In this document: one piece after another, positions 23,442 through 33,971 of the stretch
Position numbering within the stretch: position 1 is the stretch's first letter
How the letters are laid out: the number at the start of each line of letters is the position of its first letter
Assembly (NCBI RefSeq): GCF_012277275.1
Contig: NZ_CP051155.1
Coordinates: 62,001 to 126,000, forward strand
Length of the DNA stretch: 64,000 nucleotides
Origin: Gephyromycinifex aptenodytis
Lineage (GTDB): Bacteria > Actinomycetota > Actinomycetes > Actinomycetales > Dermatophilaceae
Reading direction: 5' to 3'
Made by a program: the position numbers and the translations under genes
Notes under the pieces: generated by a model
Databases searched by the model: none
Told to the model about the DNA's origin: nothing
Seen by the model: the letters and a program-made list of their open reading frames with translations, nothing else

Positions 23442-24659
23442 GTGTCTCGTCTGTTCACCTCCGAATCCGTCACCGAGGGCCACCCCGACAAGATCTGCGA
23501 CCAGATCAGCGACGCCATCCTCGATGCGATGCTTGAGCAGGACCCCCACGCCCGCGTCGCCGTCGAAACGATGGTGACCACCGGTCTGGTGCACGTTGCC
23601 GGTGAGGTGGCGACCGTCGGTTATGTCGACATCCCCAGCTTGGTGCGCCGCACGATCATCGGCATCGGTTACGACAGCTCGGTCAAGGGCTTCGACGGAA
23701 AGACCTGCGGCGTCGAGATCTCGATCGGTGAACAGAGCCTGGACATCGCCCAGGGTGTCGACACCGCCTACGAGAACCGCACCGGTGGTGTGGACCCGCT
23801 GGACAAGCAGGGCGCCGGCGACCAGGGACTGATGTTCGGCTACGCCTGCGATGAGACCCCGGACCTGATGCCGCTGCCGATCCACTTGGCGCACCGTCTG
23901 GCCGAGCGTCTGACCGCCGTGCGCAAGTCGGGCCAGATGGCCTACCTGCGTCCCGACGGCAAGACCCAGGTGACGATCGCCTACGACGGTGACCGAGCGG
24001 TCTCGCTGGACACGGTCGTCCTGTCCAGTCAGCACGCCGAGGACGTCAGCCTCGAAGCGTTGCTGCAGCCCGATGTGGAGAAGCTCGTCATCAAGCCGGT
24101 GTTGTCGGATCTGGCCGACGCCGGAGTCAGCATCGACATGGCCGATTACCGCCTGCTCGTCAACCCCACCGGCAAGTTCGTCACCGGTGGACCGATGGGC
24201 GATGCGGGTCTGACGGGCCGCAAGATCATCGTGGACACCTACGGCGGCATGGCGCGCCACGGTGGCGGCGCCTTCTCCGGCAAGGACCCGAGCAAGGTGG
24301 ACCGTTCCGCGGCCTACGCCACCCGTTGGGTCGCCAAGAATGTCGTGGCCGCAGGTCTGGCCAAGCGCTGCGAGGTGCAGACGGCCTACGCCATCGGTAA
24401 AGCCCAGCCGGTCGGTCTGTACGTGGAATGCTTCGGGACCGAGACGGTACCGCTCGATGTGATCCAGAAGGCCATCGACTCGGTCTTCGACCTTCGTCCG
24501 GCCGCGATCATCGACGAGCTGGACCTGCTCCGCCCGATCTACCAGTGCACCGCGGCCTACGGCCACTTCGGTCGGTCCAGCGCGCCTGGCGTCATCAACC
24601 CCTTCACCTGGGAGAAGACCAACCGCGTGGAGGAACTTCAGCGCGCAGCACGCGGCTGA
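23442..24659 (+). CDS. metK: S-adenosylmethionine synthase
   Basis: Makes S-adenosylmethionine from methionine and ATP. The 405 residues include [16 protein letters not shown] at the N-terminus, the [12 protein letters not shown] signature and the P-loop-like [16 protein letters not shown]. The GTG start follows TGAGGAG. No SAM riboswitch is seen in the 107-base gap from coaBC. Tandem hairpins end the transcript. The product is the methyl donor for the many corrin methyltransferases encoded later in the window. Confidence 0.97.
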   Translation: MSRLFTSESVTEGHPDKICDQISDAILDAMLEQDPHARVAVETMVTTGLVHVAGEVATVGYVDIPSLVRRTIIGIGYDSSVKGFDGKTCGVEISIGEQSLDIAQGVDTAYENRTGGVDPLDKQGAGDQGLMFGYACDETPDLMPLPIHLAHRLAERLTAVRKSGQMAYLRPDGKTQVTIAYDGDRAVSLDTVVLSSQHAEDVSLEALLQPDVEKLVIKPVLSDLADAGVSIDMADYRLLVNPTGKFVTGGPMGDAGLTGRKIIVDTYGGMARHGGGAFSGKDPSKVDRSAAYATRWVAKNVVAAGLAKRCEVQTAYAIGKAQPVGLYVECFGTETVPLDVIQKAIDSVFDLRPAAIIDELDLLRPIYQCTAAYGHFGRSSAPGVINPFTWEKTNRVEELQRAARG

Positions 24660-24671
24660 CTAACGCTGCCT

Positions 24672-24753
24672 CAAGGGCCGGTGCCGGGGGAGACCTCGCA
24701 CCGGCCCTTGGCGTTGGCGCACGGCGGCTGCGGGTCGGCCCGATCCGACCCGC
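24672..24753 (+). terminator. Tandem stem-loops after metK
   Basis: The first stem is a perfect 13 bp: CAAGGGCCGGTGC (24672-24684) with GCACCGGCCCTTG (24698-24710). The second is 9 bp: GCGGGTCGG (24730-24738) with CCGACCCGC (24745-24753). They start 13 bases after the metK stop and most likely terminate the mihF-metK transcript before priA. Confidence 0.8.
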
Positions 24754-24827
24754 CACGGGTGGCCTGAGCGCAGGCACCCAGCCGACCGGTCCAGCGCGCT
24801 GTCGGGCCGATCCTGTACAACCGTGTC

Positions 24828-26906
24828 ATGGCCAGCAACGGGAAGGGCAGCGAGGTGGGAGTACCCATCCCCGCTGAGCTGGTTGTCGTGCCGGAGCAGA
24901 CCCCGCACGCGGCGGGCAACACGCTGGGTGCCTCGGCCTCGTTGCACGAGCCGGTAGCTGTGGTCGTGGTGGACGTGCCTCTGCCGCACCTGGATCGGCC
25001 GTTCGAGTACCTGGTCCCGCCGGAACTCGACGAGGCCGCAGCGCCGGGAGTGCGGGTGAAGGCGCGGTTCGCAGGCCGGGACGTGGACGGCTTCATCGTG
25101 CAACGGCGAACCTCCCCCGAACATCCGGGCCGGCTGACGGCGCTGCGCCGGGTCGTGACCGGGGAAGCGGTCCTCACCCCCGAGGTGCTGCGCGTCGCCC
25201 GGGCGGTGGCCGACTCGCATGCCGGTTCGCTGGGGGATGTGCTGCGTCTGGCGGTCCCGCCTCGACACGCCACGGCCGAGAAGGCGTTGCCGCTCACCGC
25301 TGAGCCGGGTGAGCCGTTGCCGCCTCGCCAGGACCCGCCCCGAGCGTGGGCACGTTATCCCGCCGGGCCGTCGTTCCTGCGCCGGATGGCCGCGGGTGAG
25401 GCGCCGTGGGCGGTGTGGTCGGCATCGCCGAGCCCCGATCCGGAACTGGATTGGCCGGCGTCGCTGGCACAGGCCGCCCAGGCGGGCTTGCAAGCCGGGC
25501 GGGGTGTCATCATCGTGGTCCCCGACCATCGGGATGTCGAGCGCGTCGAGGTTGCGTTGACCGCCGCCTTGGGGCGGGGCAGACACGTCCGCTTGACCGC
25601 GGATCAAGGTCCGCAGGCTCGGTACACCGCCTTCTTGAAGGTTCTCCGGGATCATGTGCGGTGCGTGGTCGGGACGCGGGCGGCGGCCTATGCGCCGGTG
25701 CACAACCTAGGCCTGCTGGTGTGTTGGGACGACGGGGACGACCTGCACAGCGAACCGCGCGCTCCATACGCGCACGTGCGAGACGTCCTGGCCATTCGAG
25801 CCAGGGAAGCCGGCGCGGCATTGCTGATGGGCGGTTTTGCCCGCTCGACCGCCATGGCGTGGTGGTTGGAGCAGGGCCCCGCCCGCGAAATCCTGCCGGA
25901 ACCGGCCGAACGGCGCGCCGTAGCCCGCGTGCACGTGGTGGGTGAGGGCCACGACCTGGAACGCGACGGACCGGGGGCGCGGGCGCACCTGCCCTCGGCG
26001 GCGTGGCGGGCGGCGCAGGCGGGCTTGGCCGCGGGTCCGGTCTTGGTTCAGGTTCCACGGCGCGGTTACCTGCCTTCACTCTCATGTCAGGAATGCCGTG
26101 CCCCGGCACGCTGCCCGGCCTGTCACGGGCCGTTGGCACTGGCGGGGCCGCAGCAGCCGCCGAGCTGTCGTTGGTGCGGGGCGATTCCGCGGGAGTTCCG
26201 CTGTGACCAGTGCGGCTCGCCCCGGCTGCGCAGCAGCGTCGTGGGTTCGCGGCGCACCGCTGAAGAGCTCGGGCGCGCTTTCCCCGGCGTCCTGGTGCGC
26301 ACCTCGGGCGCCCCCGAAGTGTTGAGGCATGTCGGCGCGGAGAGCGCGTTGGTGATCGCCACTCCGGGGGCGGAGCCCCCCGCCGAGGGCGGCTACGCGG
26401 CGACCTTGCTGCTGGACGCCTGGGCCGGTCTGGACCGGCCGCGTCTGGACGCGGGCGAGGAAGCCCTTCGCCGGTGGTTGAGCGCCGCCGCACTGACCCG
26501 CCCGGCCTCCTGCGGTGGGGTTGTGGTGCTTGCCGGGGCGCCGCAGCACACGACGCTGCCAGTGGTGGAGGCCCTGGTGCGCTGGGCCCCAGAGTGGTTT
26601 GCCGCTCGTGAACTCGCCGAGCGCGCGGAACTGTCCTTGCCGCCGTGCGTCTGGATGGCCCGGCTCACCGGGCCGGTACGGGCAGTACGAGCCGCCGGTG
26701 AGGAGGTCGCCGAGGCGGTGCCGACCATCGAGCGGCTCGGGCCGCTACCCATCAGCCAGGACGAGGTGCATCTGCTGCTGCGGGCGCCGTTGAGCCAGGC
26801 GCCCGCCGCCACTCGGGCGCTTTGGGCGATGAGGCGGGGCCGCAGCGCCCGCAAAGAGCCTGACCAGGTCGCGGTTCGTATCGGGGCTGCCGACGTAGGG
26901 CCGTAG
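24828..26906 (+). CDS. priA: PriA-like primosomal protein N' lacking helicase motifs
   Basis: A 692-residue PriA homologue. The N-terminal 3'-DNA-binding domain (PHLDRPFEYLVPPELDE, about residues 50-70) and the eight zinc cysteines (CQEC, CPAC, CRWC, CDQC at about 420-465) are present. The Walker A GxGKT and the Walker B DEEH box are not; the DEEH position reads CWDDGDDLHSEPRAPY. Loss of the ATPase motifs is known for actinobacterial PriA, which is thus thought to act without unwinding. TACAAC lies six bases before the ATG, so the mRNA may be leaderless. Confidence 0.9.
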   Translation: MASNGKGSEVGVPIPAELVVVPEQTPHAAGNTLGASASLHEPVAVVVVDVPLPHLDRPFEYLVPPELDEAAAPGVRVKARFAGRDVDGFIVQRRTSPEHPGRLTALRRVVTGEAVLTPEVLRVARAVADSHAGSLGDVLRLAVPPRHATAEKALPLTAEPGEPLPPRQDPPRAWARYPAGPSFLRRMAAGEAPWAVWSASPSPDPELDWPASLAQAAQAGLQAGRGVIIVVPDHRDVERVEVALTAALGRGRHVRLTADQGPQARYTAFLKVLRDHVRCVVGTRAAAYAPVHNLGLLVCWDDGDDLHSEPRAPYAHVRDVLAIRAREAGAALLMGGFARSTAMAWWLEQGPAREILPEPAERRAVARVHVVGEGHDLERDGPGARAHLPSAAWRAAQAGLAAGPVLVQVPRRGYLPSLSCQECRAPARCPACHGPLALAGPQQPPSCRWCGAIPREFRCDQCGSPRLRSSVVGSRRTAEELGRAFPGVLVRTSGAPEVLRHVGAESALVIATPGAEPPAEGGYAATLLLDAWAGLDRPRLDAGEEALRRWLSAAALTRPASCGGVVVLAGAPQHTTLPVVEALVRWAPEWFAARELAERAELSLPPCVWMARLTGPVRAVRAAGEEVAEAVPTIERLGPLPISQDEVHLLLRAPLSQAPAATRALWAMRRGRSARKEPDQVAVRIGAADVGP

Positions 26907-27033
26907 CTGCCGTTCAGCGGTCGCGGCGAGCCGCTATGCGCGGGCGCGGTGGAGTGGAGTTGCCTGGGCCGCGAGCGCGTAGGCTCGTAGGTCGATGCCG
27001 GAGATGCCGGCTGAAACGCCTCGAAGGACCCGT

Positions 27034-27570
27034 GTGACGATCCAGGACATCCGCCTCATCGGCGACGAAGTACTTCGCACCCCTGCCGTGGAGGTCAGCA
27101 CCTTCGACGCCGAGCTGCGGCAGTTGGTCGCGGACCTCACCGAGACCATGCGGGAGGCACCGGGCGTCGGTCTGGCGGCGCCGCAGATCGGGGTGGGGCT
27201 GCGGGTGTTCACGTACTACGTCGACGGGGTGCTCGGGCACGTCATCAACCCCCGCTTGGAACTCTCCGGCGAAGCCGAATGTGAAGAAGAAGGGTGTCTG
27301 TCCATCCCCGGGGTGGCGGCGCTTACCCCTCGCGCGCCCCGCGCCGTCGCCAACGGTGTCGATCAATATGGGGAGCCGGTACGGATCGTCGGCACTGAGT
27401 TGCTGGCGCGCTGTTTCCAGCACGAGACCGACCACCTTGACGGGGTGCTGTTCATCGACCGACTCGACACCTACGAGCGTCGCCGAGCGCTGAAGGCCAT
27501 CCGCAGTGCGGACTGGGCCGGCGGTCCACCGGTGGTCAAGCTCAGCCCGCACACGGGACGGCTCAGCTGA
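27034..27570 (+). CDS. def: Peptide deformylase
   Basis: Removes the formyl group from nascent proteins. Metal and active-site motifs are [19 protein letters not shown] (Cys ligand) and HETDHLDG (His ligands). The GTG at 27034 has GAAGGA five bases upstream and gives 178 residues starting [11 protein letters not shown], like family N-termini. An ATG at 26995 preceded by a TAGGCT -10 could give a leaderless form with 13 more residues. It is followed with a one-base TGATG overlap by fmt, the enzyme that adds the formyl group. Confidence 0.95.
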   Translation: MTIQDIRLIGDEVLRTPAVEVSTFDAELRQLVADLTETMREAPGVGLAAPQIGVGLRVFTYYVDGVLGHVINPRLELSGEAECEEEGCLSIPGVAALTPRAPRAVANGVDQYGEPVRIVGTELLARCFQHETDHLDGVLFIDRLDTYERRRALKAIRSADWAGGPPVVKLSPHTGRLS

Positions 27571-28499
27571 TGCGCCTCGTCTTCGCCGGCACCCCTGAGG
27601 TGGCGTTGCCGAGCTTGCAGGCCCTGCTCGACTCATCGCATGAGGTTGTGGCCGTGCTCACCCGCCCCGACGCCCGGGTGGGTCGCGGTCGCAGCTTGCG
27701 CCCCAGCCCGGTCAAAGAGGCAGCGCTGGCGGCTGGCATCGAGGTACTCACGCCGCAGCGCGTCAGCGACCCCGAGTTCCTCGCCCAGCTGGCGCAGTTG
27801 TCTCCCCACGCCTGCCCGGTGGTCGCCTACGGCAACCTGGTGCCGCCGGCTGCGTTGGCCATCCCGGCGCACGGGTGGCTCAACCTGCATTTCTCGCTGC
27901 TGCCGGCGTGGCGGGGCGCCGCCCCGGTGCAGCACGCGATCATCGCCGGTGAGAGCCACACTGGAGCCTGCGTGTTCCAGCTGGAGCAAGGCCTGGACAC
28001 CGGCCCGGTGCTCGGGGAACTGCGCACCCCCATCGGGGAGCGCGAATCGGCAGGAGAGTTGCTCGATCGCCTCGCCCGAGAGGGTGCCGCGTTACTGCTT
28101 CAGGGCTTGGAGGCGATAGCCGCCGGGACCGCACAGTTCGTCCCGCAAGCCCAGAGCGGGATCAGCCACGCGCCCAAGATCACCGTGGCCGACGCCGAGG
28201 TGGATTGGGCGGCCACTTCAGGGCGCATCGACGCGTTGGTTCGCGGCTGCACCCCGGCTCCCGGGGCCTGGACGACGTTCCGGGGCCAGCGCCTGAAGTT
28301 GTACCCGCTCACCCCCCTGCCTGGGCAGGCGCCCGGCGGCGATCCGGGCCGGATCACTGCGGACAAACGAACCGTGCAGGTGAGCACCGGAGACGGCCTG
28401 GTCCGACTGGGGCTGGTCCAACCCCAAGGCAAGAAACCGATGGACGCAGCGGATTGGGCACGCGGTGTGCGCGTGGAAGGCGAGAGGTTCAGCCGATGA
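27570..28499 (+). CDS. fmt: Methionyl-tRNA formyltransferase
   Basis: Formylates initiator Met-tRNA using 10-formyl-THF. The 309-residue enzyme shows the catalytic [18 protein letters not shown] region and a C-terminal tRNA-binding domain ([20 protein letters not shown]). It starts one base inside the def stop and its own stop overlaps the rsmB start (ATGATG), forming the def-fmt-rsmB translation-maturation unit. Confidence 0.97.
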   Translation: MRLVFAGTPEVALPSLQALLDSSHEVVAVLTRPDARVGRGRSLRPSPVKEAALAAGIEVLTPQRVSDPEFLAQLAQLSPHACPVVAYGNLVPPAALAIPAHGWLNLHFSLLPAWRGAAPVQHAIIAGESHTGACVFQLEQGLDTGPVLGELRTPIGERESAGELLDRLAREGAALLLQGLEAIAAGTAQFVPQAQSGISHAPKITVADAEVDWAATSGRIDALVRGCTPAPGAWTTFRGQRLKLYPLTPLPGQAPGGDPGRITADKRTVQVSTGDGLVRLGLVQPQGKKPMDAADWARGVRVEGERFSR

Positions 28500-30151
28500 T
28501 GCAGGACGACGACAACGGAGCACGCGCAAGCCAGCGGGAGCCCGAGCGTGATCCCAGCCGGCCGACGCGCGGCGGAAGCGGTCGCGTCAGCCACGGCGGG
28601 GCGGCGCGAGACCGGGACCCCGCCAAGCGCTCGGCTCAGGCGCCTTCACAACGTTCCCGGCGCGCCGACGCCGCCCGCCACATCGCCTTCGAGACGCTGC
28701 GGGCAGTAGACGGCGGCGCCTACGCCAACCTGGAATTACCGCGGCGGCTGCGCCGCACGGAGCTGGACCGACGCGATGCCGCCTTCGCTACCGAGCTGGT
28801 GTACGGGGTGTGCCGGATGCGTGGCCTGTACGATCCGCTCATTTCGCGCTGCGCCGGGCGGGAGACCGCGGCCATCGACGCCCCGGTGCTCGACGTCTTG
28901 CGTCTGGGCGCCCACCAGCTGCTCGGCATGCGGGTGCCGGCCCACGCAGCCGTCGCCGAGACGGTGGCGCTGGCCCGAGACGCGGTGGGGGCAGGCGCGG
29001 CGGGGTTCGTCAACGCGGTCTTGCGCCGGATCAGCGAGAAGAGCCTCAGCGAGTGGTTGAGCATCCTGGCCCCGGGAGCAGGTCGACGGGCCGGTTCCCA
29101 CGGTGACTCCGAGGTGGCCTTCGAGGCACCCACCGACCTGGCCGATGTGGCCGTGGCCCGCAGCCACCCCGCCTGGGTGGTTCGGGCGTTGCGGGCTGCG
29201 TTGCTGGCGCATGAGGCCAGCACCCCCCAGAGCGTGGACGCGGACCTGTTGGACCTGCTTCACGCCCACAACACCCCGGCCGACGTGGCGCTCGTTGCCC
29301 GCCCCGGGCTGGCCGAGATCAGTGAACTCGAAGAGGCCGGTGCCAGCCGATCCTCGATCTGCCCCACCGCCGCCGTCCTCACCCACGGTGGGGACCCGGG
29401 TCGCATCCCGGCGGTGCGCCAGGGTCGCGCCGCGGCCCAGGACGAGGGTTCTCAGCTGCTCGTGCTCGCCCTGCTGGATGCTTACGACAAGGCCGGGCCG
29501 GGGACGCAGCGGCCACGTTGGCTCGATCTGTGCGCCGGCCCCGGTGGCAAGGTCGCGTTGCTCGCAGCGGCCGCCATCGAATCGGACGCCACCGTCTTCG
29601 CCAACGAGGTTGCCGAGCACCGGGCCGAGTTGGTTCACAGCGCGGTCCGGGCTGCGGTCGATGCCGGGGCCGATGTGCTCGTCGGTGTCGGTGACGGTCG
29701 CCAGATCGGTGAGGAAGAGCCGTCCTCGTTCGACCTGGTGCTGCTGGATGCGCCGTGCACGGGTTTGGGCGCGTTGCGCCGACGTCCCGAGGCACGCTGG
29801 CGCCGGGAACCCTCGGACGTGGCCGAGTTGTCGATCTTGCAGCGGGAGCTGCTGACCTCGGCCATCGAGGCGACGGCACCGGGGGGGATCATCGGCTACG
29901 CCACCTGCACCCCCCACCCGGCCGAGACCCAGGTCGTCGTCGGCGACGTCGTCGCCGAACGCGGGGATGTGGAGTTCTTGGATGCCCGCGATCACCTCAA
30001 CGCAGTGGCGTTGAGTCCGCTGGAGCACCTCGGTCCCGGCCCGTTCGCCCAGATGTGGCCGCACCTGCACGGCACCGACGCCATGTTCCTTGCCCTGCTG
30101 CGCCGCCGCGAAAGCGCCGCCGAGACGGAGGCCGGAACCCGAAAGGGTTGA
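28496..30151 (+). CDS. rsmB: 16S rRNA m5C967 methyltransferase (RsmB/Sun, NOL1/NOP2 family)
   Basis: Methylates a cytosine of 16S rRNA. It has 551 residues. A basic, disordered N-terminal extension of about 60 residues precedes a NusB-like RNA-binding domain ([18 protein letters not shown] to about residue 200) and the SAM-dependent catalytic domain with LCAGPGGK, the DAPCTGLG catalytic-Cys motif and [10 protein letters not shown]. Two adjacent ATG codons (28496, 28499) are possible starts within the fmt stop. No further gene is coupled downstream. Confidence 0.95.
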   Translation: MMQDDDNGARASQREPERDPSRPTRGGSGRVSHGGAARDRDPAKRSAQAPSQRSRRADAARHIAFETLRAVDGGAYANLELPRRLRRTELDRRDAAFATELVYGVCRMRGLYDPLISRCAGRETAAIDAPVLDVLRLGAHQLLGMRVPAHAAVAETVALARDAVGAGAAGFVNAVLRRISEKSLSEWLSILAPGAGRRAGSHGDSEVAFEAPTDLADVAVARSHPAWVVRALRAALLAHEASTPQSVDADLLDLLHAHNTPADVALVARPGLAEISELEEAGASRSSICPTAAVLTHGGDPGRIPAVRQGRAAAQDEGSQLLVLALLDAYDKAGPGTQRPRWLDLCAGPGGKVALLAAAAIESDATVFANEVAEHRAELVHSAVRAAVDAGADVLVGVGDGRQIGEEEPSSFDLVLLDAPCTGLGALRRRPEARWRREPSDVAELSILQRELLTSAIEATAPGGIIGYATCTPHPAETQVVVGDVVAERGDVEFLDARDHLNAVALSPLEHLGPGPFAQMWPHLHGTDAMFLALLRRRESAAETEAGTRKG

Positions 30152-30329
30152 GGGCAGGCGCACCCCGGGCCGGCTCGGGCGAAGAAAAAACTTCATTCCT
30201 GTTCCACCAACTGCTCTCGATCCCTCCAATCGCGGTCTTGATCGCCGATGAGGGCGATGGCGAGCGGATAGCCCGCAGAGGAGTGCCTGGATCTTTGCGG
30301 GCGCTGAAGGAGAGGAACGGACCCCCGGC

Positions 30330-31892
30330 ATGAAGTTGCCCCGATCACGCGCCAAAGACACCGGCGTGTCCACTACGCAGCAGGACGAATTGGTCCACTA
30401 CGTAGAGGCACTTGACACGGTCACCGACCGACTCGCCAAAGCAACCACCCCCGGAACAGTCGTGCAGACGGCCCTTGACGTGGTGCGTGAGGCATTCCAC
30501 ATGATGTATGCCTCGTGCTGGTGGGTCGATCCGGCCACCAAGGCCCTTGTCTTCCGGCAGGAATCCGGTCAGGTCGGTCCCGAGTTCCGCACCGTGACCC
30601 AGTCCGCCTCCTTCCCCCATGGTGTGGGCCTTGCCGGGCGAGCGTGGAGCGACGGGAAACTGGTGTTCGTCCCCGACCTGGGCGAGGTGCGTGACTGTGT
30701 GCGTGCCCCCGTCGCCAGTCGCAGCGGTGTGCTCTCTGCCGTGGCGTTCCCGCTGTTCCAGGACGGCCGAGTAGTGGGCACGATGGACTTCATGGCCGAC
30801 CCGGAGCACACCCCCGGGCCCATCCGCATCACTGTGCTGAGCACCGTGGGCAAGCTCGTGTCGCAGTCGTTGGAGCGGGTGTTGGCCGCTGAACGACGGG
30901 CCGAGACCGACAAGGACATGGCGGCGATCAACGAGGTCGTCCACAAGGTCTCCTTGAGCGGCAGTGAGCGGGAAGCGATCCAGAGCGCTCTGGACACCGT
31001 GCGCGCCGAGTTCGGCTGGGAGTACGGATCGTTCTGGGCGGTGGACGCCAACGAGCGGGTGCTGCGCAACGCCTACGAGTCCGGTAGCGCCGGTGAGGAG
31101 TTCCGGCAGGTCACCCGGGAGGCGACCTTCGCTGAGGGGGTCGGCCTGGCCGGTCGAACCTGGTCGACCCGAGCATTGGTCTTCGAGCCCGACATCGGCC
31201 TGGTCACCGACTGTGTGCGAGCTCCGGCTGCCCAGCGCGCCGGCGTCAAATCCGGGGTGTCGATGCCGGTTACCTGCGACGGCCAGGTCGTCGGCACCAT
31301 CGACTTCTTCACCACCCGGCAGATCGAGCTGACCGCCGACCGGGAGAAGGCGCTGACGAACACGGCCTTCCTGCTGTCCAACGCTGTGGAACGGCACCGG
31401 GCTGCCGCGCGCACCCGGCACGCCGGTGAAGAGTTGATGACCTCGATCACCGAGGTCGAGCGCAATGTCCTGCAAGCCTCCGACGTGGCCAACGAGGCCC
31501 AGACGATCACCGAGGACGCCAGCGTCATCGTGGCGCGGTTGAACACCAGCAGCGTTCAGATCGGCAATGTCGTGAAGGTCATCACCGGCATCGCGGAACA
31601 GACGAACCTGCTCGCCCTGAACGCCACCATCGAGGCCGCCCGGGCAGGCGAGGCCGGTAAGGGATTCGCGGTCGTGGCCAACGAGGTCAAGGACTTGGCC
31701 CGCGAGACCGCCAAGGCCACCGAAGAAGTCGATGCGAAAGTGTCGGCGATCCAGACCGATGCCGGCAGCGTCGTGAACGCCCTGCACCAGGTCGCCGAGA
31801 CGGTGCAGCGCATCAACGAGGCCCAGAACATCATCTCCGGGGTGCTGACCGAGCAGAACGCCGTCACCCGCAGTGTTTTGGAGCAGACCTGA
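30330..31892 (+). CDS. Soluble chemoreceptor-like protein with two GAF domains and an MCP signalling domain
   Basis: A 520-residue cytoplasmic protein without transmembrane segments. Two tandem GAF domains (about residues 30-195 and 210-355) are homologous to each other; both carry an FxxGVGLAGRxWS core and a DCVRAP motif. A short MCP signalling hairpin follows, with the highly conserved tip [20 protein letters not shown] and [15 protein letters not shown]. The coiled-coil arms are short, and no HAMP or obvious methylation helix is seen. Such receptors normally bind CheA and CheW, but no chemotaxis gene is in this window. GAF domains often bind small ligands, haem or cyclic nucleotides; the ligand here is unknown. 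Confidence 0.88.
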   Translation: MKLPRSRAKDTGVSTTQQDELVHYVEALDTVTDRLAKATTPGTVVQTALDVVREAFHMMYASCWWVDPATKALVFRQESGQVGPEFRTVTQSASFPHGVGLAGRAWSDGKLVFVPDLGEVRDCVRAPVASRSGVLSAVAFPLFQDGRVVGTMDFMADPEHTPGPIRITVLSTVGKLVSQSLERVLAAERRAETDKDMAAINEVVHKVSLSGSEREAIQSALDTVRAEFGWEYGSFWAVDANERVLRNAYESGSAGEEFRQVTREATFAEGVGLAGRTWSTRALVFEPDIGLVTDCVRAPAAQRAGVKSGVSMPVTCDGQVVGTIDFFTTRQIELTADREKALTNTAFLLSNAVERHRAAARTRHAGEELMTSITEVERNVLQASDVANEAQTITEDASVIVARLNTSSVQIGNVVKVITGIAEQTNLLALNATIEAARAGEAGKGFAVVANEVKDLARETAKATEEVDAKVSAIQTDAGSVVNALHQVAETVQRINEAQNIISGVLTEQNAVTRSVLEQT

Positions 31893-31945
31893 ACCGCGCC
31901 ATCTGAGGTTCGCCCAGCTCTGAGCGGGGTTGGGTGGGTCCGCAC

Positions 31946-31951
31946 TAGGGT
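31946..31951 (+). promoter_or_regulatory. -10 element for leaderless rpe transcript
   Basis: TAGGGT ends six bases before the rpe GTG at 31958, so transcription would start at or beside the start codon. No Shine-Dalgarno is present, consistent with a leaderless mRNA. The -35 is weak. Confidence 0.45.
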
Positions 31952-31957
31952 GACCAT

Positions 31958-32617
31958 GTGCAGATCTCACCCAGCATCCTCTCGGCGGACTTTGCGAACC
32001 TTCAGGCAGAACTCGAGGCGGTGAAGAACGCCGACTGGGCCCACGTGGACGTGATGGACGCGCATTTCGTGCCTAACCTGACCCTGGGTCTGCCGGTGGT
32101 GGAATCGCTGCTGAAGGTCAGCCCGGTGCCGATCGACTGCCACCTGATGATTCAGGACCCTGACCGGTGGGCGCCCCCTTACGCCGAGGCGGGAGCAAAG
32201 TCGGTGACCTTCCATGTGGAGGCCGCCCACGACCCGGTGCAATTGGCCCGCAACATCCGCGCCCAGGGGGCCAGGGCCTCAATGGCCCTGAAACCGGGTA
32301 CGCCGTGGGCGCCGTATGCAGAACTGCTCCCCGAACTCGACATGGTTCTGGTGATGACTGTGGAACCCGGCTTCGGTGGTCAGTCCTTCATGGCCGAGCA
32401 GATGGAGAAGGTCAGGGCGGTACGCGAATCGGTGCGCCGCCATGGCGGCGAGATCTGGATCCAGGTCGACGGCGGCGTCAGCGCTGCCACCATCGAGCAG
32501 TGCGCCCAGGCTGGTGCCGATGTGTTCGTTGCAGGGTCGGCTGTCTACGGGGCCCAGAACGCCGCACAGGCCGTGGATGAACTGCGTGCGTTGGCGACGT
32601 CCTGCGTTCACCGCTGA
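31958..32617 (+). CDS. rpe: Ribulose-phosphate 3-epimerase
   Basis: Interconverts ribulose 5-phosphate and xylulose 5-phosphate in the pentose phosphate pathway. The 219 residues fit a complete TIM barrel, with [13 protein letters not shown] at the N-terminus, the metal-binding [12 protein letters not shown] and CHLMI blocks, and [10 protein letters not shown] near the C-terminus. It lies just upstream of the riboflavin operon, whose RibA/B substrate ribulose 5-phosphate is also the Rpe substrate. It has its own probable promoter. Confidence 0.97.
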   Translation: MQISPSILSADFANLQAELEAVKNADWAHVDVMDAHFVPNLTLGLPVVESLLKVSPVPIDCHLMIQDPDRWAPPYAEAGAKSVTFHVEAAHDPVQLARNIRAQGARASMALKPGTPWAPYAELLPELDMVLVMTVEPGFGGQSFMAEQMEKVRAVRESVRRHGGEIWIQVDGGVSAATIEQCAQAGADVFVAGSAVYGAQNAAQAVDELRALATSCVHR

Positions 32618-32692
32618 GCAGCCCGGGCCGTTTCGGCCGGTGGGGCCACCCGTTCGATCCCTATCAGCACCCACGGGTGCATACTGGGGGCA

Positions 32693-32825
32693 CGTGCTCC
32701 GGGGTCGGTGTAATTCCGAGCCGGCGGTTATAGTCCGCGACCCGCCCGATCGAGATCTTCGAACGGACGGTTGACTTGGTGAAATTCCAAGACCGACGGT
32801 GAAAGTCCGGATGGGAGGCAGCACG
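32693..32825 (+). promoter_or_regulatory. FMN riboswitch (RFN element)
   Basis: The aptamer core is well conserved: GGGGTCGGTG-TAATTCCGA, CCGGCGGTTATAGTCCGCGACCCG, then GGTGAAATTCC and GACGGTGAAAGTC, ending in CGGATGGGAG. The closing P1 stem pairs CGTGCT (32693-32698) with AGCACG (32820-32825). The 99-base stretch to ribD contains a hairpin (32835-32858, GGCTG/CAGCC outer stem) that could be part of the expression platform. FMN binding is expected to lower expression of ribD and the downstream operon. Confidence 0.95.
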
Positions 32826-32924
32826 CGCGCCCGAGGCTGCGCACATCTTTGTGCAGCCCTGGCGTCGCCGCGACCTTCCCTGTTCCTGCCCCGGGTCACC
32901 TCGAATGACGACGAGGAGGCGGCT

Positions 32925-33971
32925 GTGAGCGGGTCAGCGATGCGAGATGTGCTGATGCTGCGACGCACTTTCGCGCTGGCGGCCCAGGGGCCGCAGGCTG
33001 ATCCGAATCCGCGCGTCGGCGCCGTGATCCTGGATGCGCAGGCTCACGTCGCGGGTGAGGGGTTCCATGGCGGGGCCGGGACCCCGCACGCCGAGGCGCA
33101 GGCGTTGGCCGCCGCAGGCCCAGCCGCCCGCGGCGGCACCTGTTACGTCTCCTTGGAACCGTGTAATCACACCGGTCGGACCCCACCGTGCGCTCAGGCG
33201 CTGATCGAGGCCGGCATCGTGCGGGTCGTGGTCGCCTCCCGCGATCCGAACCCCATCGCCCGCGGCGGGTTGGAGACGTTGCGACGCCACGGGGTGGAAG
33301 TGGTTGAGGGGTTGTTGGCGCAGGAGTCTCGAGCTTTGAATCGGGAGTGGAGCCACGCCTTGATCACCGGCCGGCCGTTCGTCACCTGGAAGTTCGCTTC
33401 GACGCTGGACGGGCGCGTCGCCGCGGCGGACGGAACCAGTCGTTGGATCACCGGGGATGCCGCCCGGGCGGATGTGCATGCTCGTCGGGCGCGTTGCGGT
33501 GCGGTGATGGTCGGTACCGGCACGGTGCTCACCGATGACCCGGCGTTGACGGTACGCGGCCCGGACGGTGAATTGGCTCAGCGGCAACCGTTGCGAGTGG
33601 TGATGGGGCAGCGCTGCCCGCAGATCCGGGCCGATGCCCGGGTGCGCAGCGACGAGGCGCCCACACTGCTGCTGCCCACCCGGGACCCGGCTGCGGCGCT
33701 GGCCGAACTGGCCGCGCGGGAGGTCCGGCACGTCTTCTGTGAAGGTGGGCCCACCCTGGCCGCCGCCCTGCTCCGGGAGGGCCTCATCGATGAGGTGGTC
33801 GCCTATCTGGCGCCGGCGCTGCTGGGTGCCGGGGCGGGCAGCCTGGGTGACCTGGGCATCACCACCATCGAGGACACCGTCCGCTTGATCCCCACCGACG
33901 TCACCCAACTGGGCCGAGACATTCGTGTCATTGCCACGCCACGGCGTCACACACCCAAGGAGAGCTGCTGA
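32925..33971 (+). CDS. ribD: Bifunctional diaminohydroxyphosphoribosylaminopyrimidine deaminase / reductase
   Basis: The second and third steps of riboflavin synthesis. The 348 residues from the GTG at 32925 (AGGAGG five bases upstream) form an N-terminal deaminase domain with zinc motif HAEAQAL and PCNHTGRTPPC, and a C-terminal NADPH reductase domain with KFASTLDGRVAAADG and CEGGPTLAAALL. An apparent longer frame would start inside the riboswitch and is not credible. ribE overlaps by one base. Confidence 0.95.
   Translation: MSGSAMRDVLMLRRTFALAAQGPQADPNPRVGAVILDAQAHVAGEGFHGGAGTPHAEAQALAAAGPAARGGTCYVSLEPCNHTGRTPPCAQALIEAGIVRVVVASRDPNPIARGGLETLRRHGVEVVEGLLAQESRALNREWSHALITGRPFVTWKFASTLDGRVAAADGTSRWITGDAARADVHARRARCGAVMVGTGTVLTDDPALTVRGPDGELAQRQPLRVVMGQRCPQIRADARVRSDEAPTLLLPTRDPAAALAELAAREVRHVFCEGGPTLAAALLREGLIDEVVAYLAPALLGAGAGSLGDLGITTIEDTVRLIPTDVTQLGRDIRVIATPRRHTPKESC

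Noticed and set aside
30200-30329. Possible flagellar sigma promoter (GCCGATGA) before the GAF-MCP gene
   Set aside because: No TAAA-type -35 at the required spacing and the -10 is imperfect.
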